A stretch of DNA of 64,000 nt from Neobacillus rhizosphaerae (lineage in GTDB: Bacteria; Bacillota; Bacilli; Bacillales; Cytobacillaceae), in contig NZ_CALBWS010000004.1 of assembly GCF_937468385.1 (NCBI RefSeq), forward strand, positions 104,362-168,361, given 5' to 3'. Within the stretch, counting starts at the first letter, position 1; every line of letters starts with the position of its first letter. The translations under genes were made by a program, and so were the position numbers. Shown piece by piece: positions 17,646-25,870 of this stretch. A model generated the notes under the pieces. That model ran no database searches, had not been told where the DNA came from, and saw only the letters and a list, made by a program, of their open reading frames with translations.

Positions 17646-17845
17646 AAGTTTTTTTGCATTTTCTGCCCCTTCCACAAGTCATATATTCGGACTTTCCCTC
17701 ATAGTTATTAAACAGCGAGTCTTAAGGATTGACCCCCATCTGAGAGAAGGGATATTAATTCCTTCCCGCAGTAACCATTTTGGATTGGGGGCGTATGAAT
17801 AGAAATGTTGGGCCTTTCGTATTTTTATTTTTAGGAGGGAAAGAG

Positions 17846-18322
17846 ATGAGCCAATATTACAATCCACAAGGGTTTCAACCCTATACTGGAGCAGCCGGAC
17901 AGCAGGGCGCACAGCCAGTTGCAGGAGGGGGGCAGGGTTTTATGCCTCCTATGCAGCAAGGAATGCCTCAATTTCCACCAGCCGGAGCTGGTTCGGTTCC
18001 CAGGCCACCGGCAGGCGGAAGCCAAATCCCTGGCATGCTGCCAATTGAACAGTCGTATATTGAAAACATCCTTCGTTTAAACAAAGGGAAACTCGTCCAC
18101 GTCTTTACAACATTCGAAGGCAATAGTCAGTGGAATGCCAAAGAGTTTACCGGGATTATTGAAGCGGCAGGAAGAGATCATGTCATCTTAAGTGATCCCC
18201 AAAAAGGAACACGTTATCTTATTCCAATGGTGGCTGTCGACTACATTACCTTTGATGAACAGATCGAGTATGAATATTCATTCGGCGGGGCTCCATCCTT
18301 AGGTACTTACCCGCCAAGATAA
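17846..18322 (+). CDS. gerQ: Spore coat protein GerQ
   Basis: 158 residues from the ATG at 17846 with a perfect AGGAGG site; the frame is open upstream but without signal. The N-terminal half is rich in Gln, Gly and Pro (MSQYYNPQGFQPYTGAAGQQ), the region cross-linked by transglutaminase in B. subtilis. The C-terminal domain is the conserved GerQ part (LPIEQSYIENILRLNKGKLV...FEGNSQWNAKEFTGII). GerQ holds the cortex-lytic enzyme CwlJ in the coat and is needed for calcium-dipicolinate germination. Confidence 0.95.
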   Translation: MSQYYNPQGFQPYTGAAGQQGAQPVAGGGQGFMPPMQQGMPQFPPAGAGSVPRPPAGGSQIPGMLPIEQSYIENILRLNKGKLVHVFTTFEGNSQWNAKEFTGIIEAAGRDHVILSDPQKGTRYLIPMVAVDYITFDEQIEYEYSFGGAPSLGTYPPR

Positions 18323-18433
18323 AGGATGGCGTAATAGTATCAAGTGACATTCATTTTCCCATAAAAAACTATCATGAGCCTCAACTCCCAACCCTACCGT
18401 GGAAATAAATTTGGAGAACAAGCCGTAGTCACC

Positions 18434-18547
18434 TAATAAAGGCGGTGAGAGCAGAGCTAGACTTCACATCTTTCGTCTAGTGAAATGGGTATTTCACTTT
18501 AACTGGTTAAAGTGATTCATTTTTGCGGCGCTCCGCCCCTTTTCCAC
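18434..18547 (-). repeat. Dispersed repeat family 2, copy b
   Basis: From CTAATAAAGGCGGTGAGAGC to TTTTTGCGGCGCTCCGCCCC. It sits between gerQ and ywdK, next to the ywdK terminator. The interior has its own hairpin (CACTTTAAC / GTTAAAGTG). Confidence 0.85.
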
Positions 18548-18549
18548 AG

Positions 18550-18582
18550 AAAAAGCATTGGAAACAACTCCAATGCTTTTTT
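18550..18582 (-). terminator. ywdI-ywdK terminator
   Basis: Stem AAAAAGCATTGG / CCAATGCTTTTT over an 8-nt loop, 4 bases beyond the ywdK stop, with T-runs. Confidence 0.92.
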
Positions 18583-18586
18583 ACTG

Positions 18587-18958
18587 TTAAAATTCTTTAA
18601 CGGTAGCAACAATCATAAGCACCCATGCTGCTAAAAAGCAAACGCCGCCAATCGGTGTGATGGCACCCAAGACGCCTATCTTCGTCAAGCTTAACAGGTA
18701 CAAGCTGCCGCTGAATAAAATAATTCCAATCAACATCAACCAGCCAGACCAATTAAATAATGAGCTTACCCCAACTTTCCCAAGGAGAATACCGATGATT
18801 AATATCCCTGTAGCATGGAACATTTGATAGGTAACGCCCGTCTTCCAAATTTCTAAATAATGCGCATCAAGTCTGTCCTTTAGCCCATGTGCACCGAAGG
18901 CTCCAAGTGCCACGGCCAAAAAGGCATTTATGGCACCAACAATAATAAATGCTTTCAT
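18587..18958 (-). CDS. ywdK: DUF423 membrane protein YwdK
   Basis: 123-residue integral membrane protein of the DUF423 family, four helices. The family signature GAFGAHGLKDRLDAHYLEIWKTG lies after the first helix. Function unknown. AAGGGGAGA precedes the ATG. Co-transcribed with ywdI, 15 bases upstream, as in B. subtilis. Confidence 0.93.
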   Translation of the reverse strand: MKAFIIVGAINAFLAVALGAFGAHGLKDRLDAHYLEIWKTGVTYQMFHATGILIIGILLGKVGVSSLFNWSGWLMLIGIILFSGSLYLLSLTKIGVLGAITPIGGVCFLAAWVLMIVATVKEF

Positions 18959-18973
18959 CTAAATCTCCCCTTT

Positions 18974-19294
18974 TTAAAAATCAAGTAATGAATCCCCATT
19001 GGCTTCGTCGTCCATCTCTAATTTTTTCGCTTGTTGCAGCGACGCTGGCTGCTGAAAAACTTGTTGATTCATGACAGGCTGTTGATAAGCCTGCTGCGCG
19101 ATAACAGGAGAAATCGTAACGGCTGGATTCAATTGCACTTCCGTTTTCACTGCTTGCTTTTCATCCAGTATCAATTCGCATAATATTTTAATAGAGTAGA
19201 CCTTTTCTCGCAAGCTTTCTTGCTTCTCACTGTTTTTCGCCAGCTTCAATTCTTCTTCTATTTTCGTTAATAATGTTTGAACAGAAATATTCAC
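18974..19294 (-). CDS. ywdI: YwdI family protein
   Basis: 106 residues, DUF5327/YwdI type. Begins with a GTG (AGAGGGA upstream), then ISVQTLLTKIEEELKLAKN, an N-terminal helical domain, a Gln-rich low-complexity middle (QQAYQQPVMNQQVFQQPASL) and an acidic end (DDEANGDSLLDF). Function unknown; pairing with ywdK matches B. subtilis. Confidence 0.85.
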   Translation of the reverse strand: MNISVQTLLTKIEEELKLAKNSEKQESLREKVYSIKILCELILDEKQAVKTEVQLNPAVTISPVIAQQAYQQPVMNQQVFQQPASLQQAKKLEMDDEANGDSLLDF

Positions 19295-19357
19295 TTCGAC
19301 ATTCCCTCTCTATATCAGTCAATCATCTCATTTTACATGAGTGTGACCCATTTTATA

Positions 19358-19395
19358 AGAAAAGCGCAAGGCGCATGCCTATCGGCTGAAAAATC
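19358..19395 (+). repeat. Family 1 repeat, 5'-end fragment
   Basis: AAGAAAAGCGCAAGGCGCAT and TGCCTATCGGC are the 5' end of repeat family 1 (compare 8121); the rest is missing. Confidence 0.65.
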
Positions 19396-19429
19396 AGACT
19401 CCACCTCAACGGCCTCGACAAAATTCGCC

Positions 19430-19445
19430 CGTTCCACGTGAAACA
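19430..19445. promoter_or_regulatory. parS-like chromosome partition site
   Basis: CGTTCCACGTGAAACA matches the Bacillus parS consensus TGTTTCACGTGAAACA at 14 of 16 positions, and the C at position 5 is also tolerated in the site inside B. subtilis spo0J. It is bound by Spo0J (ParB), which loads SMC. The ywd region of B. subtilis lies on the origin-proximal left arm where parS sites occur, so the location fits. Confidence 0.75.
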
Positions 19446-19488
19446 AATCAAAATTTGTCATAATTTGAGCCGAAAACAAATCAGCAAC

Positions 19489-20424
19489 TTAATATGTCTC
19501 ATAAATAATCGATCCTGTTTGAGAATAATCATAATCACCCAAAGAGTTCATTTCTGATTGAAACAATGAAGAAGATAAAATTCCCTTTACAATCCGAATG
19601 AGGGATTCATTTTCAGGAGATTTTAACATCACAAGATCGTAACGTTCCGTAATTAACGGAACAAAGTCGATTCCAACCATTTTTGCCACCTTTTCAATGC
19701 CTACCCCGACATCTGCTTTGCCGGTCACTACAGCTGAAGCAACACTTAAATGATTCGTCTCTTCGACTTCATAACCACTTATTGTCTTGGAAGAGATTCT
19801 ATGAATCCTTAGCTGTTCATCAAGCAGGATTCTTGCTCCTGATCCTTTCTCTCGATTGATCATGGAGATGTGTGGTTGACTTAGATCCGTCCAAGTGGTG
19901 ATGTTTAAAGGGTTTTCTTTTTGAACATAAAATCCTGCTTTTCTGGAAACCAGATTGAGTAGAATATAGGGATAACCAGTTAAAATTCTTTTTACATAGG
20001 GAAGATTATATTCTCCTGTATCCCCGTCAAACATATGCAGGCTCACGATGTCACAGTCTCCATTATATAAAGAGATGAGGCTGTTTAAGCTTCCTGAATA
20101 AGACCTGAGTGTCTTATAGGTGGAACATTTCTCGATATGCTTTCCAAGGATATCTAGGACGATATCTTGTCCGCTAATGACAATATTGTGGGATTCCTTA
20201 GTTTCGATTTTGTGAGCATCGACAACAGGAACGGAAGCTATCTGCATTTGAGTAGACTTACTATGCTTTATATAATGGTCTAAATCCTTTGCATCCATCC
20301 GCATCTGTCTTCCCACACGGAATACAGGAAGTTCTCCTTTTTTTATCAAATCATAGATGGTTAGCTTCGATACTTTTAACAGCTGCGAAACTTCTTCAAT
20401 CGTATAGGAAATCTCCTTTGACAT
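19489..20424 (-). CDS. Excisionase-type HTH regulator with PBP-like ligand domain
   Basis: 311 residues from the ATG at 20424 (AGGAGG 7 nt before; the ATG at 20430 is too close). Residues 1-50 form a MerR/excisionase helix-turn-helix (YTIEEVSQLLKVSKLTIYDLIKKGELPVFRVGRQMRMD). Residues about 90-311 are a periplasmic-binding-like domain (PF12727 type) with the NREKGSGARILLDEQL signature. The same domain ends the MoeA fusion at 23935. Divergence from modAB and the B. subtilis yvgK-yvgL-yvgM order suggest a molybdate or tungstate-responsive repressor; the ligand is inferred. A perfect palindrome lies between the two start codons. Confidence 0.88.
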   Translation of the reverse strand: MSKEISYTIEEVSQLLKVSKLTIYDLIKKGELPVFRVGRQMRMDAKDLDHYIKHSKSTQMQIASVPVVDAHKIETKESHNIVISGQDIVLDILGKHIEKCSTYKTLRSYSGSLNSLISLYNGDCDIVSLHMFDGDTGEYNLPYVKRILTGYPYILLNLVSRKAGFYVQKENPLNITTWTDLSQPHISMINREKGSGARILLDEQLRIHRISSKTISGYEVEETNHLSVASAVVTGKADVGVGIEKVAKMVGIDFVPLITERYDLVMLKSPENESLIRIVKGILSSSLFQSEMNSLGDYDYSQTGSIIYETY

Positions 20425-20512
20425 GTCCATCCCTCCTCTTTATATTGTATCTCATTACTTTTTAATAAGCATATTCCTTAATAAATTTGTATATTGTGAT
20501 TTTTTTCATACC

Positions 20513-20544
20513 ATAACTAATTATAACTAGTTATAATTAGTTAT
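20513..20544. promoter_or_regulatory. 32-bp perfect palindromic operator upstream of modA
   Basis: A perfect 32-bp palindrome centred on ATAACTAGTTAT, with flanking TAATTATAACT arms. It lies 26-57 bases before the modA start and overlaps a possible -10 (TAATTA, 17 nt after TTGTGA). It is the obvious binding site for the divergent HTH regulator. Confidence 0.8.
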
Positions 20545-20569
20545 AACAAATTAAAAGGAGAGAGATGAA

Positions 20570-21382
20570 TTGAAAAAGGGTAACTTATTATTTTTATCGG
20601 TAATGACGTTTTTACTTGTCATTACTGGATGCTCATCGAATGACCAAAGTAAACAGCCGGTAGAGAAAAAACAGCCAGTAGCGGAAAAACAAGAAAACGT
20701 CGAATTGACAATTTCAGCAGCCGCGAGTTTACAAGACGCATTGACTGAAATTACGGCGAATTTTAATAAAGAACATGGTAATGTGAAAATCAACTATAAT
20801 TTCGGTGCTTCTGGTGCGTTGCAACAACAAATTTCACAAGGTGCACCTGTTGACCTTTTCTTCTCTGCTGCAGAAGATAAATTCGATCAATTAGTAAAAG
20901 ATGGTCTGATTGAAGAGAAAAATGGCATCGATCTTGTTGGAAATGAATTAGTGCTAGTCGTTCCAAAAGACGCTACAAAAGGCATTAAAACGTTTGAAGA
21001 CCTAACAAAAACGGATAAGATTTCGATTGGTACCCCTGAATCTGTACCAGCGGGTAAATATGCGAAGGAGGTACTAGGAAACTTAAAGATCTGGAGCTCA
21101 ATTGAAGGAAAAATCGTCTATGCCAAGGATGTTCGCCAAGTGCTTACATATGTAGAAACAGGGAATGTCGATGCAGGTATGGTTTATAAAACAGATGCCC
21201 TAACATCTACAAAAGTGGAAATTGCAGCAACAGCTGATGAAAAGACTCATACTCCTATCATCTATCCTGTGGGAATTATCAAAGCTAGTAGCCATCCAAA
21301 ACAAGCCATGTTATTCTATGATTATCTGCAAAGTAAAGAATCGATGGAAGTTTTCAAAAAATATGGATTTAAAGGACTGTAA
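20570..21382 (+). CDS. modA: Molybdate-binding lipoprotein ModA
   Basis: 270-residue extracytoplasmic solute-binding protein. Lipoprotein signal with VITGC, lipidated Cys21. Typical ModA text: LTISAAASLQDALTEI, NFGASGALQQQISQGAPVDLFFSAAEDKFDQL, and VLTYVETGNVDAGMVYKTDA. Start is TTG 20570 with AAGGAG 9 nt upstream; the nearby ATG at 20565 is out of frame. Followed 10 bases later by modB. Delivers molybdate for the molybdopterin enzymes encoded nearby. Confidence 0.95.
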   Translation: MKKGNLLFLSVMTFLLVITGCSSNDQSKQPVEKKQPVAEKQENVELTISAAASLQDALTEITANFNKEHGNVKINYNFGASGALQQQISQGAPVDLFFSAAEDKFDQLVKDGLIEEKNGIDLVGNELVLVVPKDATKGIKTFEDLTKTDKISIGTPESVPAGKYAKEVLGNLKIWSSIEGKIVYAKDVRQVLTYVETGNVDAGMVYKTDALTSTKVEIAATADEKTHTPIIYPVGIIKASSHPKQAMLFYDYLQSKESMEVFKKYGFKGL

Positions 21383-21391
21383 AAATCGAAC

Positions 21392-22054
21392 ATGACAGAC
21401 CACTTTTGGGATCCTGTAATACTATCAATCGAGATTGCGATTGTTTCAGGATGCATTGTTTTGGTTTTAGGGTTATTTATAGGAAAGTTCATGGCCAAGG
21501 CAAAATTCAAAGGCAAGGCCATTATTGAAACCATTTTCCTTTTGCCTTTAGTGTTACCACCAACGGTTGTGGGTTTTTTGTTACTTGTCGTCTTTGGAAA
21601 ACAGAGCCCCATCGGTCAATTAATCGAATGGGTGTTTCATCAGCCAATCATTTTTACTTGGTGGGCAGCCGTTCTTGCCGCTACGATTGTTGCATTTCCC
21701 CTCATGTATCAATCGGCGAAGACCGGATTTGAAGAGGTGGATGGAGACGTTGAGGATGCAGCCCGTGTAGATGGGGCGAATAAATTCCAGCTATTCCTAT
21801 TTGTATCCATTCCACTAGCATTGAAATCCATTATTTCAGGTGGAATATTAAGTTTTGCCCGAGCGTTAGGTGAATTTGGAGCAACGCTCATGTTCGCTGG
21901 GAATATCCCGGGGAAAACCCAAACCACCCCGACAGCCATCTATGTCGCGATTGACTCTGGCAATATGCATATGGCCTGGTTATGGGTCATAAGCATGATT
22001 ACTATCTCCTTTCTGATGTTAATCTGTGTACAACTGTCGAAGTCTAAAAGGTAA
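21392..22054 (+). CDS. modB: Molybdate ABC transporter permease ModB
   Basis: 220 residues, five to six transmembrane helices. The EAA-type loop that contacts the ATPase is present (EDAARVDGANKFQLFLFVSIPLALKSI), and the ModB signature GELGATLMF appears as ALGEFGATLMFAGNIPGKT. No modC ATPase follows: a terminator lies 52 bases on and the next gene runs the other way. B. subtilis yvgLM likewise lacks an adjacent ATPase, so one encoded elsewhere probably serves. Confidence 0.95.
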   Translation: MTDHFWDPVILSIEIAIVSGCIVLVLGLFIGKFMAKAKFKGKAIIETIFLLPLVLPPTVVGFLLLVVFGKQSPIGQLIEWVFHQPIIFTWWAAVLAATIVAFPLMYQSAKTGFEEVDGDVEDAARVDGANKFQLFLFVSIPLALKSIISGGILSFARALGEFGATLMFAGNIPGKTQTTPTAIYVAIDSGNMHMAWLWVISMITISFLMLICVQLSKSKR

Positions 22055-22105
22055 CCATGAAACAATCTCCTTTCATGGAGGTAGAACATCCCTTGTTACA
22101 TGAAA

Positions 22106-22131
22106 AACCCGTACCAAAATAGGTACGGGTT
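22106..22131 (+). terminator. modAB terminator
   Basis: Ten-base stem AACCCGTACC / GGTACGGGTT, 6-nt loop, followed by CCTTTTGTT. Confidence 0.9.
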
Positions 22132-22170
22132 CCTTTTGTTGTCCAGAGCTCTTAATCGTGCTATCCCATT

Positions 22171-23190
22171 TTATCCTAAAATCCGCTGATAAATTGACTT
22201 AGCATGGGTCAAATCCTTTGTACCATGGATAAGGGCTCGGCCATCTTGAAAAATAACCATCCGTTCTTTGCCCATTTCAACTGATAATAAATAAGGATTT
22301 CCTTTCACTGTGTAGCCAAGTGAGTTAAGCTGCCCAGCGAGCCTATCAAGGGAAAGCTCCCCTTTAATGGACGGGCGGATTTGCACAGTATCGCGGCCGC
22401 ATAAGACCGTTGTTTTTGTCATATTTTCATGATCTAGAAACGGATAAGTCCGCTCGTCACCGCAAGATAAGCAGCCGGGGAACTTCGCCTTCGACATTTT
22501 CATGCTAGTATATTGGTTTCTCCATAAATCAAAGCTGACAAATGAAGTCCGGACCGACTCCCAATCCTCGACTAACATCTTCAATGCTTCAGCTGTTTGA
22601 TGGGCAATTACCATTTGCACCGTCGGCGAAATAATCCCACCCGTATCACAGGTCATCCCCTGTAGTGGAATCGTCCGCAGCAAGCAATTCAAACACGGTG
22701 TTTTCCCGGGAATCATTGAAAAACTCATCCCATAGCTACCAACACAAGCCCCGTAAATCCATGGAATCTTGTATTTCTGGGAAACATCGTTCATCGCCAT
22801 CCGCGTTTCAAAGTTATCGGTGGCATCAAGCATGACGTCCACACCCACCACTAGGTCCTCCAGCAATTCAGGCGTCGCATCCCCGATGATTGAAATGATT
22901 TTCACGTCGGAATTAATGGCCTTCAGGCGTTTTTCTGCCGCAGCCGCTTTTGGGAGCTTCTCAGCAACATCTTCTTCCGTATACAACTGCTGGCGCTGGA
23001 GATTACTGGCTTCGACATAATCCCGATCGACAATCGTAAGCTTACCTACTCCAGCTCGGGTCAATACTTCGGCACTCCCTGAGCCAAGGGCACCTGCACC
23101 AATAATCAGCACATGTTTGCTGCTAATTTTCGCTTGTCCTTCTTTTCCGATCCCTGGAAAGAGGACTTGTCGTGAATACCGTTCGTTCAT
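22171..23190 (-). CDS. moeB: MoeB/ThiF-family adenylyltransferase
   Basis: 339 residues. Adenylates the C-terminal glycine of MoaD (or ThiS) so that sulfur can be loaded. Rossmann ATP loop VLIIGAGALGSGSAEVLTRAGVG, then VDRDYVEASNLQRQQLY, and zinc-binding pairs CLNC near 177-180 and CLSCGD near 243-246. An extra C-terminal region of about 90 residues carries a short MoaD/ThiS-like or rhodanese-linker-like part common in Bacillus homologues. Last gene of the leftward molybdopterin block, 44 bases after moaD, which supports MoeB over ThiF. Confidence 0.92.
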   Translation of the reverse strand: MNERYSRQVLFPGIGKEGQAKISSKHVLIIGAGALGSGSAEVLTRAGVGKLTIVDRDYVEASNLQRQQLYTEEDVAEKLPKAAAAEKRLKAINSDVKIISIIGDATPELLEDLVVGVDVMLDATDNFETRMAMNDVSQKYKIPWIYGACVGSYGMSFSMIPGKTPCLNCLLRTIPLQGMTCDTGGIISPTVQMVIAHQTAEALKMLVEDWESVRTSFVSFDLWRNQYTSMKMSKAKFPGCLSCGDERTYPFLDHENMTKTTVLCGRDTVQIRPSIKGELSLDRLAGQLNSLGYTVKGNPYLLSVEMGKERMVIFQDGRALIHGTKDLTHAKSIYQRILG

Positions 23191-23234
23191 ACTTTTTCAC
23201 CTCTAGAATAGAAAACTCGCCCAACATCTAAAGA

Positions 23235-23468
23235 TCAGCCGCCGCTTACTGGCGGGATAAATGCAATCTCATCACCATCACGAATTACTTCATCATGCGA
23301 AGCAAACTCTTCATTAATTGCCGTCATGATGGTTTCCATTTTGGGCAGGTTATACTTAGCAGATAACTCTGCTTTCAGCTCGGCCACTGTTTTCCCGCTA
23401 GCATTCACCGTCAGAAACTCTTCACCAACAGCATCGCGCAAATGGGCAAAAAACAATACCTTATTCAT
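23235..23468 (-). CDS. moaD: Molybdopterin synthase small subunit MoaD
   Basis: 77-residue ubiquitin-like sulfur carrier ending in PPVSGG, the diglycine that becomes thiocarboxylated. Begins MNKVLFFAHLRDAVGEEFLTV. Its start codon lies inside the end of moaE (8-base overlap), so the two synthase subunits are translationally coupled. Confidence 0.97.
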   Translation of the reverse strand: MNKVLFFAHLRDAVGEEFLTVNASGKTVAELKAELSAKYNLPKMETIMTAINEEFASHDEVIRDGDEIAFIPPVSGG

Positions 23469-23925
23469 CTATGTCACCTGCCTCAGGCTTACCGCTTGGA
23501 TAGGCAACTGTCTCGAGCTGATTCCCCATCCACGATTCGCCATCTTCCCAATGCTCTTTCTTCCAAATCGGAACGATTTCCTTAATTCGTTCAATCGCAT
23601 AGCGGTTGGCTTCATAGGCATCGGCACGGTGTGGCGTCGAAACGGCAATGACGACCGCGACATCGGTAATATCTAACCGGCCGACTCGATGGGTAATGGC
23701 GACACATGAGCCTTCCCAACGCTGTTCAATTTCCGCACCAATTTGCTCGAGCTTTTTCACAGCCATCGCTTCATAGGCTTCATAGATCAAAAATAAGGTT
23801 TTCTTGCCATGCGTTAATTCCCGGACGGTGCCGATAAAGGTTGTAATGGCACCAGCTTCACGCTGGACCACTTTATCAATCACGGCTTGTATATTAATTG
23901 GTTCTTTTGAAATCTCGTAATTCAT
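23461..23925 (-). CDS. moaE: Molybdopterin synthase large subunit MoaE
   Basis: 154 residues. Catalytic subunit that inserts two sulfurs into cyclic pyranopterin monophosphate. Family stretches: GAITTFIGTVRELTHGKKTLFLIYEAYEAMA, VAITHRVGRLDITDVAVVIAVSTPHRADAY, and the Lys in VPIWKKEHWEDGESWMGN that contacts MoaD. GAGGTGAGG precedes the ATG. Ten-base gap from the preceding gene. Confidence 0.97.
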   Translation of the reverse strand: MNYEISKEPINIQAVIDKVVQREAGAITTFIGTVRELTHGKKTLFLIYEAYEAMAVKKLEQIGAEIEQRWEGSCVAITHRVGRLDITDVAVVIAVSTPHRADAYEANRYAIERIKEIVPIWKKEHWEDGESWMGNQLETVAYPSGKPEAGDIDE

Positions 23926-23934
23926 TTCCTCACC

Positions 23935-25857
23935 TCAGGCCAAACATTTTGGTTTTGCATTTTCCACCACGACATAACCGCCAATTTTTTCGACTTGCTC
24001 TTTGAATTCTGCCGATTGGATAATCTCAATTAACTGTCTGCCGCTTTCACTCTCATAAAAGCCTTTCGTCATCAATAAATCATATTCCTCATCAGCGACT
24101 GGAACAAAGTCTAAGCGCATTGCTTTTGCTGCCGGATAAATCCCAAGCCCGACACCATTCTTATCACCGTTTACTTCTGCTGCTACAGCTAAATGGGTGA
24201 ACATCTCCCGTTCATAACCAGTGATGTCTTCAGGGGAGAGATTCGCATCCTCAAGCAGCATATCAAATAGAATTCTCGTTCCCGCCCCTTTTTGACGGTT
24301 CACAAAGTTCGCCTGCTTTTCCACCACATCAACAACGGATTCGATGGCGAGCGGGTTGCCCTTTGGTAACAGCCAGCCTTGCTTTCTTTTTAAAAATGGA
24401 TAGAGAACAACGTCTTGGCTCGCTAATAATTTATTTACATATGCGATATTATATTGCTTTGTACTCGGGTCAAGCAAATGAATACCCGCTACATGGGCCT
24501 CTCCTTTTCGAATCGCCATGATTCCAGCCATGCTGCCGACATGCGAAGAGACAATTTTCATTTCTGTCCGCTTATCTTTCAGCTGTGACGATAACAGGTC
24601 AATCGTCAGATCGTGACTGCCACAAAACACAATCGCCTGTTTGATTTCCTCAAGCGGGCGCAGCAATTCTACTTCGGCAAAATCGCCCTGCTCATATCCG
24701 ATTACATTGGTCGGTACGATTAGGAGGCCATCTGCTCTGACATACGACATCGTGACCCCCGCATTTCTTGTCAGCGGATTGGCGACAAATTGTCCATTCA
24801 CATAGCCGATATTCATTCGGACAAAATCCTCCGCACCCATTCCTGAGACAATTCGGCGGCCAAGCTTGACCGTTATTGTTTGTCGGCGCGGTTCAGGGAT
24901 TTGTAAATACTTGCAAATTAGTGGTCTTAAAAACCATTCGAGGGCCAAATAAGCTGACACGGGATAACCAGGAACGCCAACGACAATTTTCCCCTTTATT
25001 TTTCCTAAAATAACGGGTTTGCCAGGCCGTGCGGCGACACCATGGGTAAAGACCTCCCCGATTTCGCCAATTATGTGAACCGTGAAGTCCTTCCGTCCCG
25101 CCGAAGATCCGGCATTGATGACGATGATATCAGAAATCTCCGCCGCTTCTAAAAGCACGGCTTTAATCTTTTCCGGTTCATCCTTGACGATTTTATGAAG
25201 CTTCGGTTCCCCGCCCCATTCTTTCACAAAGTTAGCAAATACCGTTCCGTTAAATTCTATAATTTTTCCAGCAGAAAGGGTTGAATTCACTTCAACGAGT
25301 TCATTTCCTGTTGGAATAATCGTGACGACTGGCTTTTTCGCGACCGAAATATGGGTTAACTGGGTTGCTAGCAGTACACCTAGATCAGCAGGTCTCAAAA
25401 TATGTCCTTGCGGAAACATCATTTCCTCTTGAACAATATCTTCACCAATGGGGCGAATATGCTGCCATGGTGTGGCCGGTTCGATAATTTCGATTGTATC
25501 TTCATCAATAAAATCGACATTTTCAATCATAATCACAGCATCAAACGGTGCAGGAATGGCATTTCCTGTGTCCACATGACAGAACTGCTCTCCAAACTTA
25601 AGACGAAGCGGATTTTGCTCGTGAGCGCTATACGTCCTTTCAGCGATAACGGCAACTCCATCCATCGCCGAGGCATGGTAATGCGGTGTCGAGTTCTGGG
25701 CAAAAATTGGCTCAGCCGTTACGCGGCCAAGGGCGTCACTTGTTGGAATCACTTCTTTTTCAAGGGGCAGCCCGAAGGCCTCGAGGATTTCCCGCTTCGC
25801 TTCCATTCGGGGCTTGTCCTCTAAATAAATTTTTCGCTTATAGTGTTTGTGATCCAT
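23935..25857 (-). CDS. MoeA fused to a PBP-like domain
   Basis: 640 residues. Residues about 15-400 are a MoeA molybdenum-insertion domain (AMDGVAVIAERT, IIVINAGSSAGRKDFT, GKPVILGKIKGKIVVGVPGYPVS). Residues about 415-635 are a periplasmic-binding-like domain (PF12727 type: GSHDLTIDLLSSQL, FVNRQKGAGTRILFDMLLED). The same domain is in the HTH regulator at 19489. Such MoeA-PBP fusions occur in archaea and Firmicutes, where the added domain may bind molybdate, tungstate or a cofactor precursor. It lies directly after a normal moeA (13 bases), so the cell has two MoeA types side by side. Confidence 0.93.
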   Translation of the reverse strand: MDHKHYKRKIYLEDKPRMEAKREILEAFGLPLEKEVIPTSDALGRVTAEPIFAQNSTPHYHASAMDGVAVIAERTYSAHEQNPLRLKFGEQFCHVDTGNAIPAPFDAVIMIENVDFIDEDTIEIIEPATPWQHIRPIGEDIVQEEMMFPQGHILRPADLGVLLATQLTHISVAKKPVVTIIPTGNELVEVNSTLSAGKIIEFNGTVFANFVKEWGGEPKLHKIVKDEPEKIKAVLLEAAEISDIIVINAGSSAGRKDFTVHIIGEIGEVFTHGVAARPGKPVILGKIKGKIVVGVPGYPVSAYLALEWFLRPLICKYLQIPEPRRQTITVKLGRRIVSGMGAEDFVRMNIGYVNGQFVANPLTRNAGVTMSYVRADGLLIVPTNVIGYEQGDFAEVELLRPLEEIKQAIVFCGSHDLTIDLLSSQLKDKRTEMKIVSSHVGSMAGIMAIRKGEAHVAGIHLLDPSTKQYNIAYVNKLLASQDVVLYPFLKRKQGWLLPKGNPLAIESVVDVVEKQANFVNRQKGAGTRILFDMLLEDANLSPEDITGYEREMFTHLAVAAEVNGDKNGVGLGIYPAAKAMRLDFVPVADEEYDLLMTKGFYESESGRQLIEIIQSAEFKEQVEKIGGYVVVENAKPKCLA

Positions 25858-25870
25858 TTACTACTCCCCC

